The notes: generated by a model from the letters alone, not told the origin. DNA of 14,873 nt from Trichomonas tenax (GCA_023091735.1 JALKBU010001199.1:1-14873), one strand, 5' to 3'; counted from the first letter of the stretch, positions 5,834 through 13,347 are shown. Program-made: numbers and translations.

Positions 5834-6112
5834 ATGACAGACATTGAAGCTCTTAAATCATCTTTGAAGGAAGAAATATTAAACGAACTCAAGGCAACAC
5901 AAAAACCAAAGAAGAATAAAAAGTCTGAAGAAAAGACAGATGCAGGATTCACTCCAACAGAAGAGAAACAAGTCAAGCCTAAACGTAAATGCACCGAAAA
6001 GCATTTAGCAGCTCTGATAGCAGGAAGACAGAAGAATCCGAGATGGATTGCAAAGAGAATGAAGGAAGAAGCAGCAAAGAAGAAGGAGGAAGAACAGAAA
6101 AAGACTGAATAA
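5834..6112 (+). CDS. Small basic lysine-rich protein, possibly virion/DNA-binding
   Basis: A 92-residue protein from ATG 5834 to TAA 6110-6112, preceded by an AT-rich promoter stretch. About a third of its residues are Lys or Glu. It starts with an amphipathic helix (LKSSLKEEILNELK), has a Lys/Glu-rich linker, then KPKRKCTEKHLAALIAGRQK, and ends in a long charged helix (AAKKKEEEQKK). The K-RK-x-T-E-x-x-L-AAL-x-x-G-R pattern resembles small basic proteins common in DNA viruses and phages, which may condense DNA, but no named family is claimed. It is divergent from the charged protein at 5313-5780. A hairpin follows about 20 bp after the stop. Confidence 0.65.
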   Translation: MTDIEALKSSLKEEILNELKATQKPKKNKKSEEKTDAGFTPTEEKQVKPKRKCTEKHLAALIAGRQKNPRWIAKRMKEEAAKKKEEEQKKTE

Positions 6113-6131
6113 AACAATTTAACATTATTTT

Positions 6132-6166
6132 TGTCAAAGGTGAGATCTCACCCCTTCACCTTGACA
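6132..6166. terminator. Hairpin copy 2, after the lysine-rich gene
   Basis: TGTCAAAGGTGA pairs, with one bulged A, with TCACCTTGACA. Inside it the perfect palindrome GGTGAGATCTCACC (6139-6152) is the same 14-mer as at 1050-1063. It begins about 20 bp after the stop of the gene at 5834-6112, which supports a role at transcript ends. Confidence 0.6.
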
Positions 6167-6289
6167 TAGTTTTAAGTCACACATGATAACATAAATAAAA
6201 TTGTTAGTGTTACATGACATGATGTCATAAATTCTATCACTAATGACAAAATAAATTATATCATATATTTAAAATAAAAAATTAACGCA
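6167..6289. other. Short AT-rich spacer with an imperfect palindrome
   Basis: TTAGTG (6204-6209) and CACTAA (6238-6243) flank the odd palindrome TGACATGATGTCA (6215-6227). No gene is seen. The AT-rich end AAATAAAAAATTAAC near 6271-6285 resembles the block's promoter motifs and could serve the plus frame at 6313. Confidence 0.35.
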
Positions 6290-6339
6290 GATTTTGAAAT
6301 TAATTCATACACATGATTTTGAAATTAATTCATACACAT
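6290..6339 (+). repeat. Perfect 25-bp tandem repeat, two units
   Basis: The unit GATTTTGAAATTAATTCATACACAT occurs at 6290-6314 and again, without change, at 6315-6339. It spans the start codon of the plus frame at 6313, duplicating its upstream region and first codons. Perfect identity suggests a recent event. Confidence 0.9.
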
Positions 6340-6513
6340 GATAGTTTTAATGACCTCAGGGTGAAACAATTAAACATTTATGAAACATTTCGTATCAAAA
6401 ATCATGAATTATTTAATTTGATTTACCCCATTGGTTCGATATACACGTCAATATTTCCTAAGTGCAGCCCTACATTTCAAACATTCTGGGTTCATCTTTG
6501 CATTAAATGCTGA
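6313..6513 (+). pseudogene. Possible truncated tail-collar/fibre-like protein (YPIGSIY motif)
   Basis: A 66-residue frame from ATG 6313. After a helical start (VKQLNIYETFRIKNHELF) it reads NLIYPIGSIYTSIFPKCSPT. YPxGSIYxS followed by a Pro and then F/W residues is the hallmark of short collar or fibre-tip domains found in phage tails and in some protist viruses. The usual following 'FGGTWE' and long C-terminal part are absent and the frame ends 30 residues later, so the gene looks cut. It overlaps, antisense, the end of the gene at 6448-6732, so a junction near 6480 may have truncated both. The start lies inside a tandem repeat. Confidence 0.35.
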
Positions 6514-6732
6514 AATCTGACCTGCAAGATTCACAATTGAATCAATCACTCTTTTCACTTCTGATCCCGTAGGTGATATCACTCGATCCAATAATTCGTT
6601 TCTCTTGTCTGCACAACGTATTTGATAAACACAATGAGCAACATTTTCGATGAATTGAATATATTTCTTATAATCGTCAGATTTATACAAGTTAGACATG
6701 TTTTTATAAATCATATCACAGTCTTTATCCAT
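6448..6732 (-). CDS. Unknown helical protein, 5' end probably broken
   Basis: A 94-residue frame from ATG 6732 to TGA. It appears mostly helical, with Cys-rich ends (a CxxC at PECLKCRAAL) and no recognised family. The same frame is open upstream to about 6802 without an ATG, and the extra codons read like protein (VNYEFLGYHCNHK), so the true start is probably lost or frameshifted. The last ~12 residues are antisense of the YPIGSIY motif, so the natural C-terminus is doubtful too. It follows the gene at 6845-7090 on the same strand. Confidence 0.45.
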   Translation of the reverse strand: MDKDCDMIYKNMSNLYKSDDYKKYIQFIENVAHCVYQIRCADKRNELLDRVISPTGSEVKRVIDSIVNLAGQISAFNAKMNPECLKCRAALRKY

Positions 6733-6844
6733 AGCTTTATGGTTGCAATGATATCCGAGGAATTCATAATTAACTTTTCGAATGAATTTCTTTATTTCTG
6801 CCGTATTATTTTTTCAATATTTATTTCATCAAATTAGGGGATCA

Positions 6845-7090
6845 TTAATTTATGTTGATGTATTTCCCGTAATTTTGAAGTGAGTCTACAATGTCCTGCA
6901 TCTCATAAAGGAATTGTTCGTTTTGTTTGTTTTGTGCATAAGTCTTGAGTTCACTTCTTAGTAAATCATTTTTCATAAGTTCAACATCTCTGTCGAATGA
7001 AAATGTTTTATTGATATATTGACATGTCTGCATTGTCATGACCGTTGGATTAAGTACTAAACTTCCTGCTGTCAATGAATTCGAAATCAT
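6845..7090 (-). CDS. Unknown 81-residue helical protein
   Basis: The frame runs from ATG 7090 to TAA 6847-6845. The N-terminal third is Thr/Val/Met-rich (LTAGSLVLNPTVMTMQ) and the rest is predicted helical and charged (DVELMKNDLLRSELKTYAQN). No family is recognised. A promoter-like 19-mer (7116-7134) overlaps another ATG at 7119, whose frame stops after ten codons in a different phase. Either the short frame is a leader or the gene's original start has been broken. It lies 42 bp upstream of the open region of the next minus-strand gene. Confidence 0.45.
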   Translation of the reverse strand: MISNSLTAGSLVLNPTVMTMQTCQYINKTFSFDRDVELMKNDLLRSELKTYAQNKQNEQFLYEMQDIVDSLQNYGKYININ

Positions 7091-7115
7091 GTTTTCGGAG
7101 TGTCAAATTTTGCAA

Positions 7116-7134
7116 TCATTTATATAAAAATAAA
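7116..7134 (-). promoter_or_regulatory. Second-class promoter motif, copy 2
   Basis: TCATTTATATAAAAATAAA, identical to 3172-3190. On the minus strand it overlaps an ATG (7119), as the other copy overlaps the ATG at 3174. Perfect conservation at two distant gene starts argues for a functional promoter element. Confidence 0.5.
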
Positions 7135-7146
7135 CAACTAAAATTA

Positions 7147-7172
7147 TTTTAAAATTAACGTTAATTTTAAAA
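7147..7172. repeat. Perfect 26-bp palindrome
   Basis: A 26-bp perfect inverted repeat with no spacer, centred between 7159 and 7160 on AACGTT. Its core AAAATTAACGTTAATTTT recurs with one mismatch at 292-309, outside the block. Located upstream of the minus-strand gene at 6845-7090, between its promoter motif and the right-hand hairpin. It may be a protein-binding or cruciform site. Confidence 0.7.
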
Positions 7173-7240
7173 ATGCATAAATATTTAAAAATCATGTTTT
7201 TCATGACTTCATAACAGAAAATTCACGTCAAAAATATAAT

Positions 7241-7287
7241 GTGAGATTTTGGGTGAGTTTTCAGGTGAAATCTCACCTCCTCACCTA
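7241..7287. terminator. Hairpin copy 3, at the right edge of the block
   Basis: GTGAGATTT (7241-7249) pairs with AAATCTCAC (7268-7276), and GGTGAAATCTCACC (7264-7277) is the block's 14-mer palindrome with one changed base. Several GGTGAG/CTCACC partners are available, as in copies 1 and 2. It follows a minus-strand TAG at 7287-7285. Confidence 0.5.
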
Positions 7288-7309
7288 AATATATTTTTCA
7301 GTAATATTA
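7264..7309 (+). repeat. Right copy of the ~45-bp direct repeat
   Basis: Matches 1050-1093 in the same orientation with two substitutions and a 2-base indel. Read on the minus strand, the last codons give NITEKYI then TAG, against IISEKYI then TAG at the left copy. This is therefore a remnant of the 3' end of a related KilA-N/GIY-YIG gene whose remainder is gone, replaced by host sequence from about 7320. Confidence 0.7.
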
Positions 7310-7325
7310 CCAGGGTCGACATTAA

Positions 7326-7544
7326 AATTTATCAGAAGGAGCAAATACTAATAGTGGCTCAAGTGCAGAAATTGCATCACAAAACTTCAAGAGAATTTTG
7401 ATTATTATTATTAGCTGCGGATGTGTTTTCATTGCTATTTGCATAATTTCCATCATTTGTTTCTTCAAGAGGCACCAAGCTAAGGAAGCATCAAGTGATG
7501 AGGATAAGAATAGTAGAAGCGAACTCAATGAGTATCTTGTTTAA
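7326..7544 (+). pseudogene. 3' end of a host single-pass membrane protein gene
   Basis: A frame open from 7326 to TAA at 7542-7544, with no start codon. It reads a Ser/Asn-rich extracellular-type stub (GANTNSGSSAEIASQNF), then a 24-residue membrane span beginning ILIIIISCGCVFIAI, a basic stop-transfer FKRHQ, and a short acidic and Ser-rich cytoplasmic tail ending in LNEYLV. This layout (large ectodomain, one span, short tail) is typical of trichomonad surface proteins such as the BspA-like family, although the ectodomain is missing, so the family is unknown. The frame is cut at the right edge of the viral-like block. Its 5' part is not found left of the block. It converges on the hydrogenase gene, 67 bp away. 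Confidence 0.6.
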
Positions 7545-7611
7545 TTTCATCAAGTTTTAAAAAATTCACTCATTTTTTTATCTATATATAATATTTTTTA
7601 TAATAAATAAT

Positions 7612-8919
7612 CTATTGCTTGCGATGAAGGAATGCTTTTGCAATATCACTTCCTGCCTTCCCAGAAAGGTGCTCTCTATAAAGTTTCTCTATGAGTGGAT
7701 TGTAGTGAGATCTGCGATATGTTTTGCTGAAATCTTCCTTATGAATTGCTGCTTGGCGTTTCTTGAGAACAGATTCATCACTAATTGGATAATTTCCACC
7801 ACCATTGATACAGCCTCCTGGGCAAGAAGAACACTCGAGATAAACAACGTCCTTCAGCTGCTTATCGCCTTTGACAACTCTATTTGCGATACTTTCGGAG
7901 ATAACATCACCTGTTGTAGCACCAATTTTCATTCCGGAAATTATGGAAATTCTAACTGGATCTGCATATCCACGCAAGCTGTGGAATTCCATTGACTTAG
8001 TAGCATTAGGAAGGACCTGTGTGATTGTTCTCATTAATCCTTCAGCGACACCTCCTGTTGTTTCGCATAATGTGGCAGCACCACTCGAAACATTGAATGG
8101 TAGATCGAAGTCCGATTCACTTTGCGAATCAAGTTCTTTAATATCAACAAGATCAAGAATCTCCTTGATCGTTAAGTGATAATCGCTTTCATTGTTTTCC
8201 TTCGCGGCAGAGCAACTTGAAACAGAAACAACAAAAGATTTTTCGAATATTTTCCTGATGACTGATGTTAAGCAGTTTGATGATGTTTTAACAGTTGAAA
8301 GATGCTTTGCAAGATCTTTGTTGTTCTTCTGGATGTATTCAACGAAAGCTGGACAATGAGAAGAAAGCAAAAGATTCTGTTTCTCGATGGAATCCATTAA
8401 TAAAGAATTTTCTTCATGAAGGAAGATATCAGAGCCAACATCGCCATTAAAAACATAATCAAAGCCTTGCTTCTTAAGAAGAGAGATGAACTTCTTAACA
8501 TTGATTTCCTTGTTGAGCTGAATTCTCAATGAATTAATTACACTTGTGTCGAAAAATATAATTGATTTTTGGAAATCGTGCTTTTTCAGGGATTCTTTAA
8601 CTTTTGAAACATCTGAATTAACAACAATCGCAAGTGGCTGACAATAGTTTGTGCATTGTCCGCATTTGTTGCATTTTGTGTTATTTAATGGTTCTGCAGT
8701 GGATGTCTGAAGAAATACGCTATCTCCAAGTTTAGAAAATCCAAAAACGCGTTTATCGCAAATTTGGGCACAAAATGTGCAATTATTGCATTTTGAAAAA
8801 TCAATTGTTATTGATTTGGTCGATTTATCAACAGCGTTCTTGCTATTAAATTCTTTTATAGCGTCTTCTATTATTTTCTGCTGACTGTTTGTGTTGAATC
8901 TTGAAACAGAAGAAAGCAT
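7612..8919 (-). CDS. hydA: Hydrogenosomal-type [FeFe]-hydrogenase with atypical H-cluster pocket
   Basis: A 435-residue protein. The start is the ATG at 8919, since the longer frame begins only with TTG. Residues 1-8 (MLSSVSRF) fit a trichomonad hydrogenosome leader cleaved soon after Arg-Phe. Two [4Fe-4S] ferredoxin motifs follow, Cys44/47/50/54 and Cys83/86/89/93. The hydrogenase domain keeps the four H-cluster cysteines: Cys189 (SSHCP), Cys236, and Cys366/Cys370 in ECSSCPGGCINGGGNYP. The small-subunit-like tail (YRRSHYNPLIEKLY) is present, giving the ~50-kDa two-cluster form known from trichomonads, which reduces protons with electrons from ferredoxin. Oddly, the proton-relay Cys of TSCCP is His188, the Met-Pro before Cys236 is Ser-Ser, the usual Lys after it is Ala239 and the Met of the last motif is Ser364. 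Catalysis may be weak or replaced by sensing. The symbol names the family, not a proven orthologue. Confidence 0.93.
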   Translation of the reverse strand: MLSSVSRFNTNSQQKIIEDAIKEFNSKNAVDKSTKSITIDFSKCNNCTFCAQICDKRVFGFSKLGDSVFLQTSTAEPLNNTKCNKCGQCTNYCQPLAIVVNSDVSKVKESLKKHDFQKSIIFFDTSVINSLRIQLNKEINVKKFISLLKKQGFDYVFNGDVGSDIFLHEENSLLMDSIEKQNLLLSSHCPAFVEYIQKNNKDLAKHLSTVKTSSNCLTSVIRKIFEKSFVVSVSSCSAAKENNESDYHLTIKEILDLVDIKELDSQSESDFDLPFNVSSGAATLCETTGGVAEGLMRTITQVLPNATKSMEFHSLRGYADPVRISIISGMKIGATTGDVISESIANRVVKGDKQLKDVVYLECSSCPGGCINGGGNYPISDESVLKKRQAAIHKEDFSKTYRRSHYNPLIEKLYREHLSGKAGSDIAKAFLHRKQ

Positions 8920-9395
8920 TCGTAAAACCAAATATCACTTTTTATTGCTTTACATTTTGTTAAGGGGGAGCCCCGAGTAATTTGAGATTCCATTGTTGAA
9001 AATATATTTATATTTCTTTTTTTTTTTTTTCAGAGCAATATATTACACTCTGAATTCTTGATAGAAATTGCATTATTTTAACCTTTTGATTTCCTGTTTT
9101 GCTGAGATGTTATCCTCAAATTATAAATCCCTTCCATTCTCATATTTAATGGAACTTGCCGCAAGTAAATTCACACATTGTTGTTAAGCTAGAAAGGTAA
9201 AATAGCATACACATAACGCATTATAAATATATGAATATCTTCTCACATTACTGGGAATTGACATCAAAGCAAATAACAAATGCAATGAATTTGCATCATT
9301 CTTATCCAGTATAATGGAACGCTGCTGATAAATTGAGCGAATGCTCAACATTTCAAGCAAAAAAAAAAAAACAACACTATTATATCCAAGATTTT
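8920..9395. other. Gene-free stretch upstream of the hydrogenase
   Basis: This contains the hydrogenase 5' region on the minus strand, a GC-rich patch GGGGGAGCCCC near 8964-8974, a T14 run near 9018-9031 and an A13 run near 9360-9372. No clear Inr (TCAYW) was seen just upstream of the ATG at 8919. No coding potential. Confidence 0.5.
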
Positions 9396-9506
9396 TTAAT
9401 AGTTGTTTATATTTGGAAAAATTATAATTAAAATTATTTTCGGATGTTTTTCTGTGTGATAAGAATCTAAAATTTTAATAATTTGTTCAGTAGTAATTTT
9501 GGACAT
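9396..9506 (-). CDS. Possible small ORF or gene remnant, 36 residues
   Basis: The frame from ATG 9506 to TAA 9398-9396 begins MSKITTEQIIKILDSYHTEK, which looks like a genuine N-terminus, then becomes hydrophobic and ends. Upstream on the minus strand is an AT-rich stretch (9513-9540) with a palindrome ATAAAAAATATTTTTTAT, reminiscent of the promoters of the viral-like block. It could be the 5' end of a decayed gene from a similar element. Evidence is weak. Confidence 0.22.
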   Translation of the reverse strand: MSKITTEQIIKILDSYHTEKHPKIILIIIFPNINNY

Positions 9507-10172
9507 CTTTTCATAAAAATAAAAAATATTTTTTATATATAAATCCCATAAAATTTCCAAATTATTTAATGTGAAAATTTTTTCATATTTTTATTTGCCA
9601 TATTTTAATGTCACTTTTAGATAAAACCTTATGAATATTCTCAGAGTGGGAATTTGCCATGAGTTACGGATCGGGAATTGTCCGACCAGATTGATTGGCC
9701 ATTTTATTTTCTCCCCATTGAGTGTCCGAACATGATGTTTTGCTCATTATTTATGTCACTTTTTTGTTTTTTGATCTTTCAATAGATGAAAATCGAAATT
9801 TTGAAAAATAAATAATACAAATTGATTTATTTTAGGTTTACAATATGATGCTCCAAAAATTTCAAAATCCTAAATTTTTCAATACATTGATGGGTTATTT
9901 ACCCAAAGTATTAAAGGGACTGCCTAAAGTCTGTCACTTTTAATGGACAATAATCGTAAATAATAGTTCTTTTCCTCTCAATTCCATATCAGAAAGTGAC
10001 AACTTGAGCAACAAAAGTGACATTCCAAGCAACACTAGTTTCATGCCTAAAATAGAATGATATTATTTTCAGTTTAAAAGTATCGTTCATGATATATGCT
10101 TGTGCAGAACACTAAACATTGTTCTTAACATATTAGAAAATTTCAAAAATAATGACTAGAGAGAACTGCATT
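9507..10172. other. Intergenic stretch with repeated TGTCACTTTT motif
   Basis: TGTCACTTTT occurs three times forward (9609-9618, 9754-9763, 9932-9941), and as the inverse AAAGTGACA at 9993-10001 and AAAAGTGACA at 10013-10022. Five copies in about 415 bp, in both orientations, suggest a degenerate repeat element or a cluster of binding sites. No gene is seen. Confidence 0.45.
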
Positions 10173-10663
10173 TCAATGCAATTTATTCGACTGAGTTGAA
10201 AGCCGGATAAAATGGATTGAAATCAGGATACTACCGTTTAAGTTCAGCAAAATCGCACAAAAGTGGAAATATTGAGTTACTTCAAGATTTTCAACAGCTT
10301 CCTTGACTATAAATTTGCATCCGAACCAAGAAAATGACACAAAATCAATACAGGGACCTTGAATGTAATAATTTATGTTAAAATCATTCATTACATTACG
10401 AAGCACCGCTTCAAACAGTAGAAATTATGAAATCGCGTCAGGAGTTCATGAATTATTCGAAAAATTAAAAAAGAACAACAATACGAAATTTGAAATAAAG
10501 AAAAAGAGGAGAAGAGAAAAAGAAGAAAAGAAAAGGGAGGGGATATATATAAGTTATTATTTGAAATTAATTTGGTGATTTCATTGGCCGGAGGCGATGA
10601 TAACGCCGCGCCAGAGCCGAAGGCGCCAGCGGCGCTATCATCGTCAGAGGCCCCGATTTTTTG
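10173..10663. pseudogene. Possible decayed coding region, strand uncertain
   Basis: Both strands read partly protein-like here. On the minus strand, 72 residues run from ATG 10391 to 10173 (with GPCIDFVSFSWFGCKF). On the plus strand, a frame from ATG 10375 gives a helical lysine-rich piece (VHELFEKLKKN, then a long Lys/Arg/Glu run). At a G-run near 10540 it could shift by one base into a frame ending near 10663 with an Ala/Pro-rich, GC-rich tail (APEPKAPAALSSSEAPIF). No family is recognised and none of the frames is complete, so this is recorded only as a possible broken gene. Confidence 0.25.
10596..10642. repeat. GC-rich hairpin
   Basis: GATGATA (10596-10602) and CGCCGC (10604-10609) pair with GCGGCG (10629-10634) and TATCATC (10636-10642), with one A/C mismatch. 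The loop holds a further GCC-GAA-GGC mini-hairpin (10616-10624). It lies in a markedly GC-rich patch of about 70 bp in otherwise AT-rich DNA. No tRNA T-loop or anticodon arm can be fitted. Confidence 0.65.
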
Positions 10664-13327
10664 AATATTTGTATTGCCCGAAGACAAAACAAAAATATCA
10701 CTTTTCCAATCCGTACCATGAGTGGACAAAATTTTGGACCATGGTAAATCACACTCTGTATACTACTTATATAAATGTATGCTGAATAATAAACACTTTT
10801 TGTGCGGTTATGGCCGAAAAGCATGTGACAGTATTATTGTACTTTCCTGGAACTTTTTGCCTTAACTTTTAGCATGTCCATGTAGTTTCACTTTTCCAAA
10901 TATCTTCGGTAAAATTCAAAAAGGTTTTATCACAAAAAAATCAATTTGTTAAAAATGTTGGCCTCCTTAATGGCTAACTCCGCTGCATGAGCTTGCAGAG
11001 GCATCAATCATATGCCAGCAATATAGATTCATAGCGCGCATGACATCCACAACAGAAATATTCTTCAATATCTAATTTTGTGAATTGAATCAATTTAATT
11101 TTCGACTTTACTTAGTTCTCCTCTACTTGCTTAGTTTTGAATCACATACCATACATCATACTACTCTAAACACTCATTAAAACTCATTACATTCCGAGAC
11201 TGATATCTCATGGTATTAGATTTTCGCGGCAAAGTTCGGCATTATATACACATACATGAGCATAGTGATATATCGAACTCTCAATCCAAATTTTTTTTGT
11301 TTACATACCAATTTGACATGACAATTTTTTACATGACATATCATAAAGTTTATTTGTCAAAAAGTATACAACATCAAAATGCTTGTTTATATATTGCTTT
11401 AGTAGTTTTAATTAAGCAGATGATTCCTTGTATGATACTAATAACAACCAGAGAATTAAATTTACATGAATAAGCGTAATCATCATTATTTTGTTAAAAT
11501 CATCCATTAAAAAATGAATCTGACAATATGACATGTAAACACCCAAAAAGGCAGGGGAAGTGAATAAAGTATTGTGAAACTGGGTATTTGGAAATAATAT
11601 GTTATATAGTAACAGAATTTCAGGTTAGGGGTGTGCATTTGGAAGAAAAGTGGGAAAATTCCATTTCTCGAAAAGCTCTACTTCCTTCCAAACGATTATT
11701 TTGTAAAATTTATCTCATTTACCTAAACTTTTTGTCAATTTCAGCATTGTTTTTGGCAACAAATTCAGCCAATCATCTCCATAATTAATGGTATATATGA
11801 ATGTACGTTTTCATCATTTTTGGAAAATAAAGCAAACAGACCTTTTCAATCTCTAGAAATACGACGATTATTTTTTTTTGTTGGAAGATATTTTCTGTAT
11901 CCGACCAAATTTTTTCTAGAATGAATGTATGATGCATTTAGATCATATGTCATTAATATTGTTTCAATAGTTTACATTGCAGGAAGAAGACGATTGGAAG
12001 TAAGATCTTCACAAAATAGAAGTGTATTGACGCCATTCTTTGGGATTTAGCGACCAAAATTGATGAATTTAGAATGTTATACATATATGCGATATATACA
12101 GATGCCTTTAGTTACCCGGCCAAACGGTTAGAGGCATCTTTTATTACTTTTTTTGACATTTATCGTCTATATATGACTATAATATTGTTAACAACGGTAT
12201 ATTAAATTGTAAAAAATTGAAATTATTTGTAAAGTTTCAATTTATTTTTATCTTTACCTTCCATTTTTAGTTATATCCTTGGCCAATCAAGCTTAAACCA
12301 TTCAATTAAACTCATAACTGGACGGAATTGTGGTTTAGAAATACATTTTCAACTCATAATAGTAAATAAGAAAATCTCAATATTTTTAAATATCATTTTA
12401 TATACTAGCGACTTATCATTGAATGGAATTTAATGATATTTATATATCATGTGCTGCTTTTTTGTTGATTTAATTTGAAATTTGTTGCTAAATTGTAAAT
12501 TATGGATTGACATAAGCGACAATAGTAAGATCCAACCCGATAGTATGTATTCCTATTGTCCCTTAAACATATTGATCATACTGGAATTGCTGTCTGTGGA
12601 CACTTGAAGTCAATACACCTCTCACAAAATTCCAGATTTTCTTTTAAGTTTTATGATATTGCCCGAGGGAATGGTTGTAAAATACTGATAAGATCTTACT
12701 ACTACAAAATTAACCAATTTTATGAGGTTTTTAAAAATCAATTTTTAAAAATTTGCAATTTATTTGAAATTTTGAACAGTATCCTCGTCTCTTATCCAAG
12801 CTAACAACATATACTTGAGCATAAGAGCTTTTTCGAAAAAGGAATTTATTCTGTTGCGTAAAAATATTTACATGTCAAAATACAACTTCCAAAAAATTCC
12901 TAACTTCCTTCCATACCTCGACTTATCTTCCAAGTGCGCAACCCTATTTCAGGTAATTGGATCAAAATCTGTTTTAAATTGTTTGTCGCCGAAAAAATGT
13001 AAAATTTGGATTACGTATGCTGTGTATAACACAAATTCCAAAGAATAAATGAAAATTCGAACACAGCAATTCAAAAAATCAAAATTTTATCAGACCAAAA
13101 ACTAAATAATTACTGTTTTAAAATATTTTCTCTTCAAAATTTTTGGTATGTAAACTATTCATTTATCTTTTGTAAACTATTCATTTTTACCGCAAGCTAT
13201 TGAATTCCTTTGTAAATCATTGATTTATCTTCCCATTGAAAAAAAGAAATTGACTGTAATTGATGCTTTATTATGTGTAGTAGATCCCAAAGTAGCACAA
13301 AAATAGACTTCAAATTTAAAGGGTAAA
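10664..13327. other. Long gene-free AT-rich stretch
   Basis: No supported gene on either strand; the short open frames have no protein character, and several begin only at TTG. It contains TCACTTTTCCAA twice (10698-10709 and 10888-10899), a small hairpin CTGCA/TGCAG at 10983-10998, and a hairpin GATGCCT/AGGCATC at 12101-12138. No tRNA, rRNA or transposase remnant was recognised. Confidence 0.5.
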
Positions 13328-13331
13328 ATGG

Positions 13332-13336
13332 TCATT
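13332..13336 (+). promoter_or_regulatory. Inr-like initiator before the EF-hand gene
   Basis: TCATT fits the trichomonad initiator consensus TCA-pyrimidine-(A/T), which in Trichomonas vaginalis normally lies within about 20 bases of the start codon. Here it is 16 bases before the first plausible codon of the EF-hand frame (13348). Confidence 0.4.
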
Positions 13337-13347
13337 ATTTTCGAATT

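Noticed and set aside
5809..6117. Minus-strand 102-codon frame rich in Phe and Ser.
   Set aside because: It is the antisense shadow of the lysine-rich gene at 5834-6112, whose Lys/Glu codons read as Phe/Ser/Leu in reverse.
7302..7310. TAATATTAC, identical to the replication-origin nonanucleotide of circular Rep-encoding ssDNA viruses.
   Set aside because: It is not in the loop of a stem, no Rep gene is present, and in AT-rich DNA the 9-mer can occur by chance. It is largely explained as the end of the GIY-YIG gene remnant.
1005..7322. TCGACAT at 1005-1011 and 7316-7322 as a possible target-site duplication.
   Set aside because: The 7-mer does not abut matching element ends, no terminal inverted repeat begins next to it, and the left copy is itself part of a local hairpin.
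7322..7528. Minus-strand 68-codon frame.
   Set aside because: It is antisense to the membrane-protein tail, which has a far more convincing membrane span and cytoplasmic end on the plus strand.
7615..8179. Two plus-strand frames opposite the hydrogenase.
   Set aside because: They are shadows of a clearly recognised gene on the other strand.
11210..13048. Four plus-strand frames of 66-87 codons between 11210 and 13048.
   Set aside because: The frames at 12556 and 12815 begin only at TTG, all lack domains or ordered composition, and their lengths are expected by chance.
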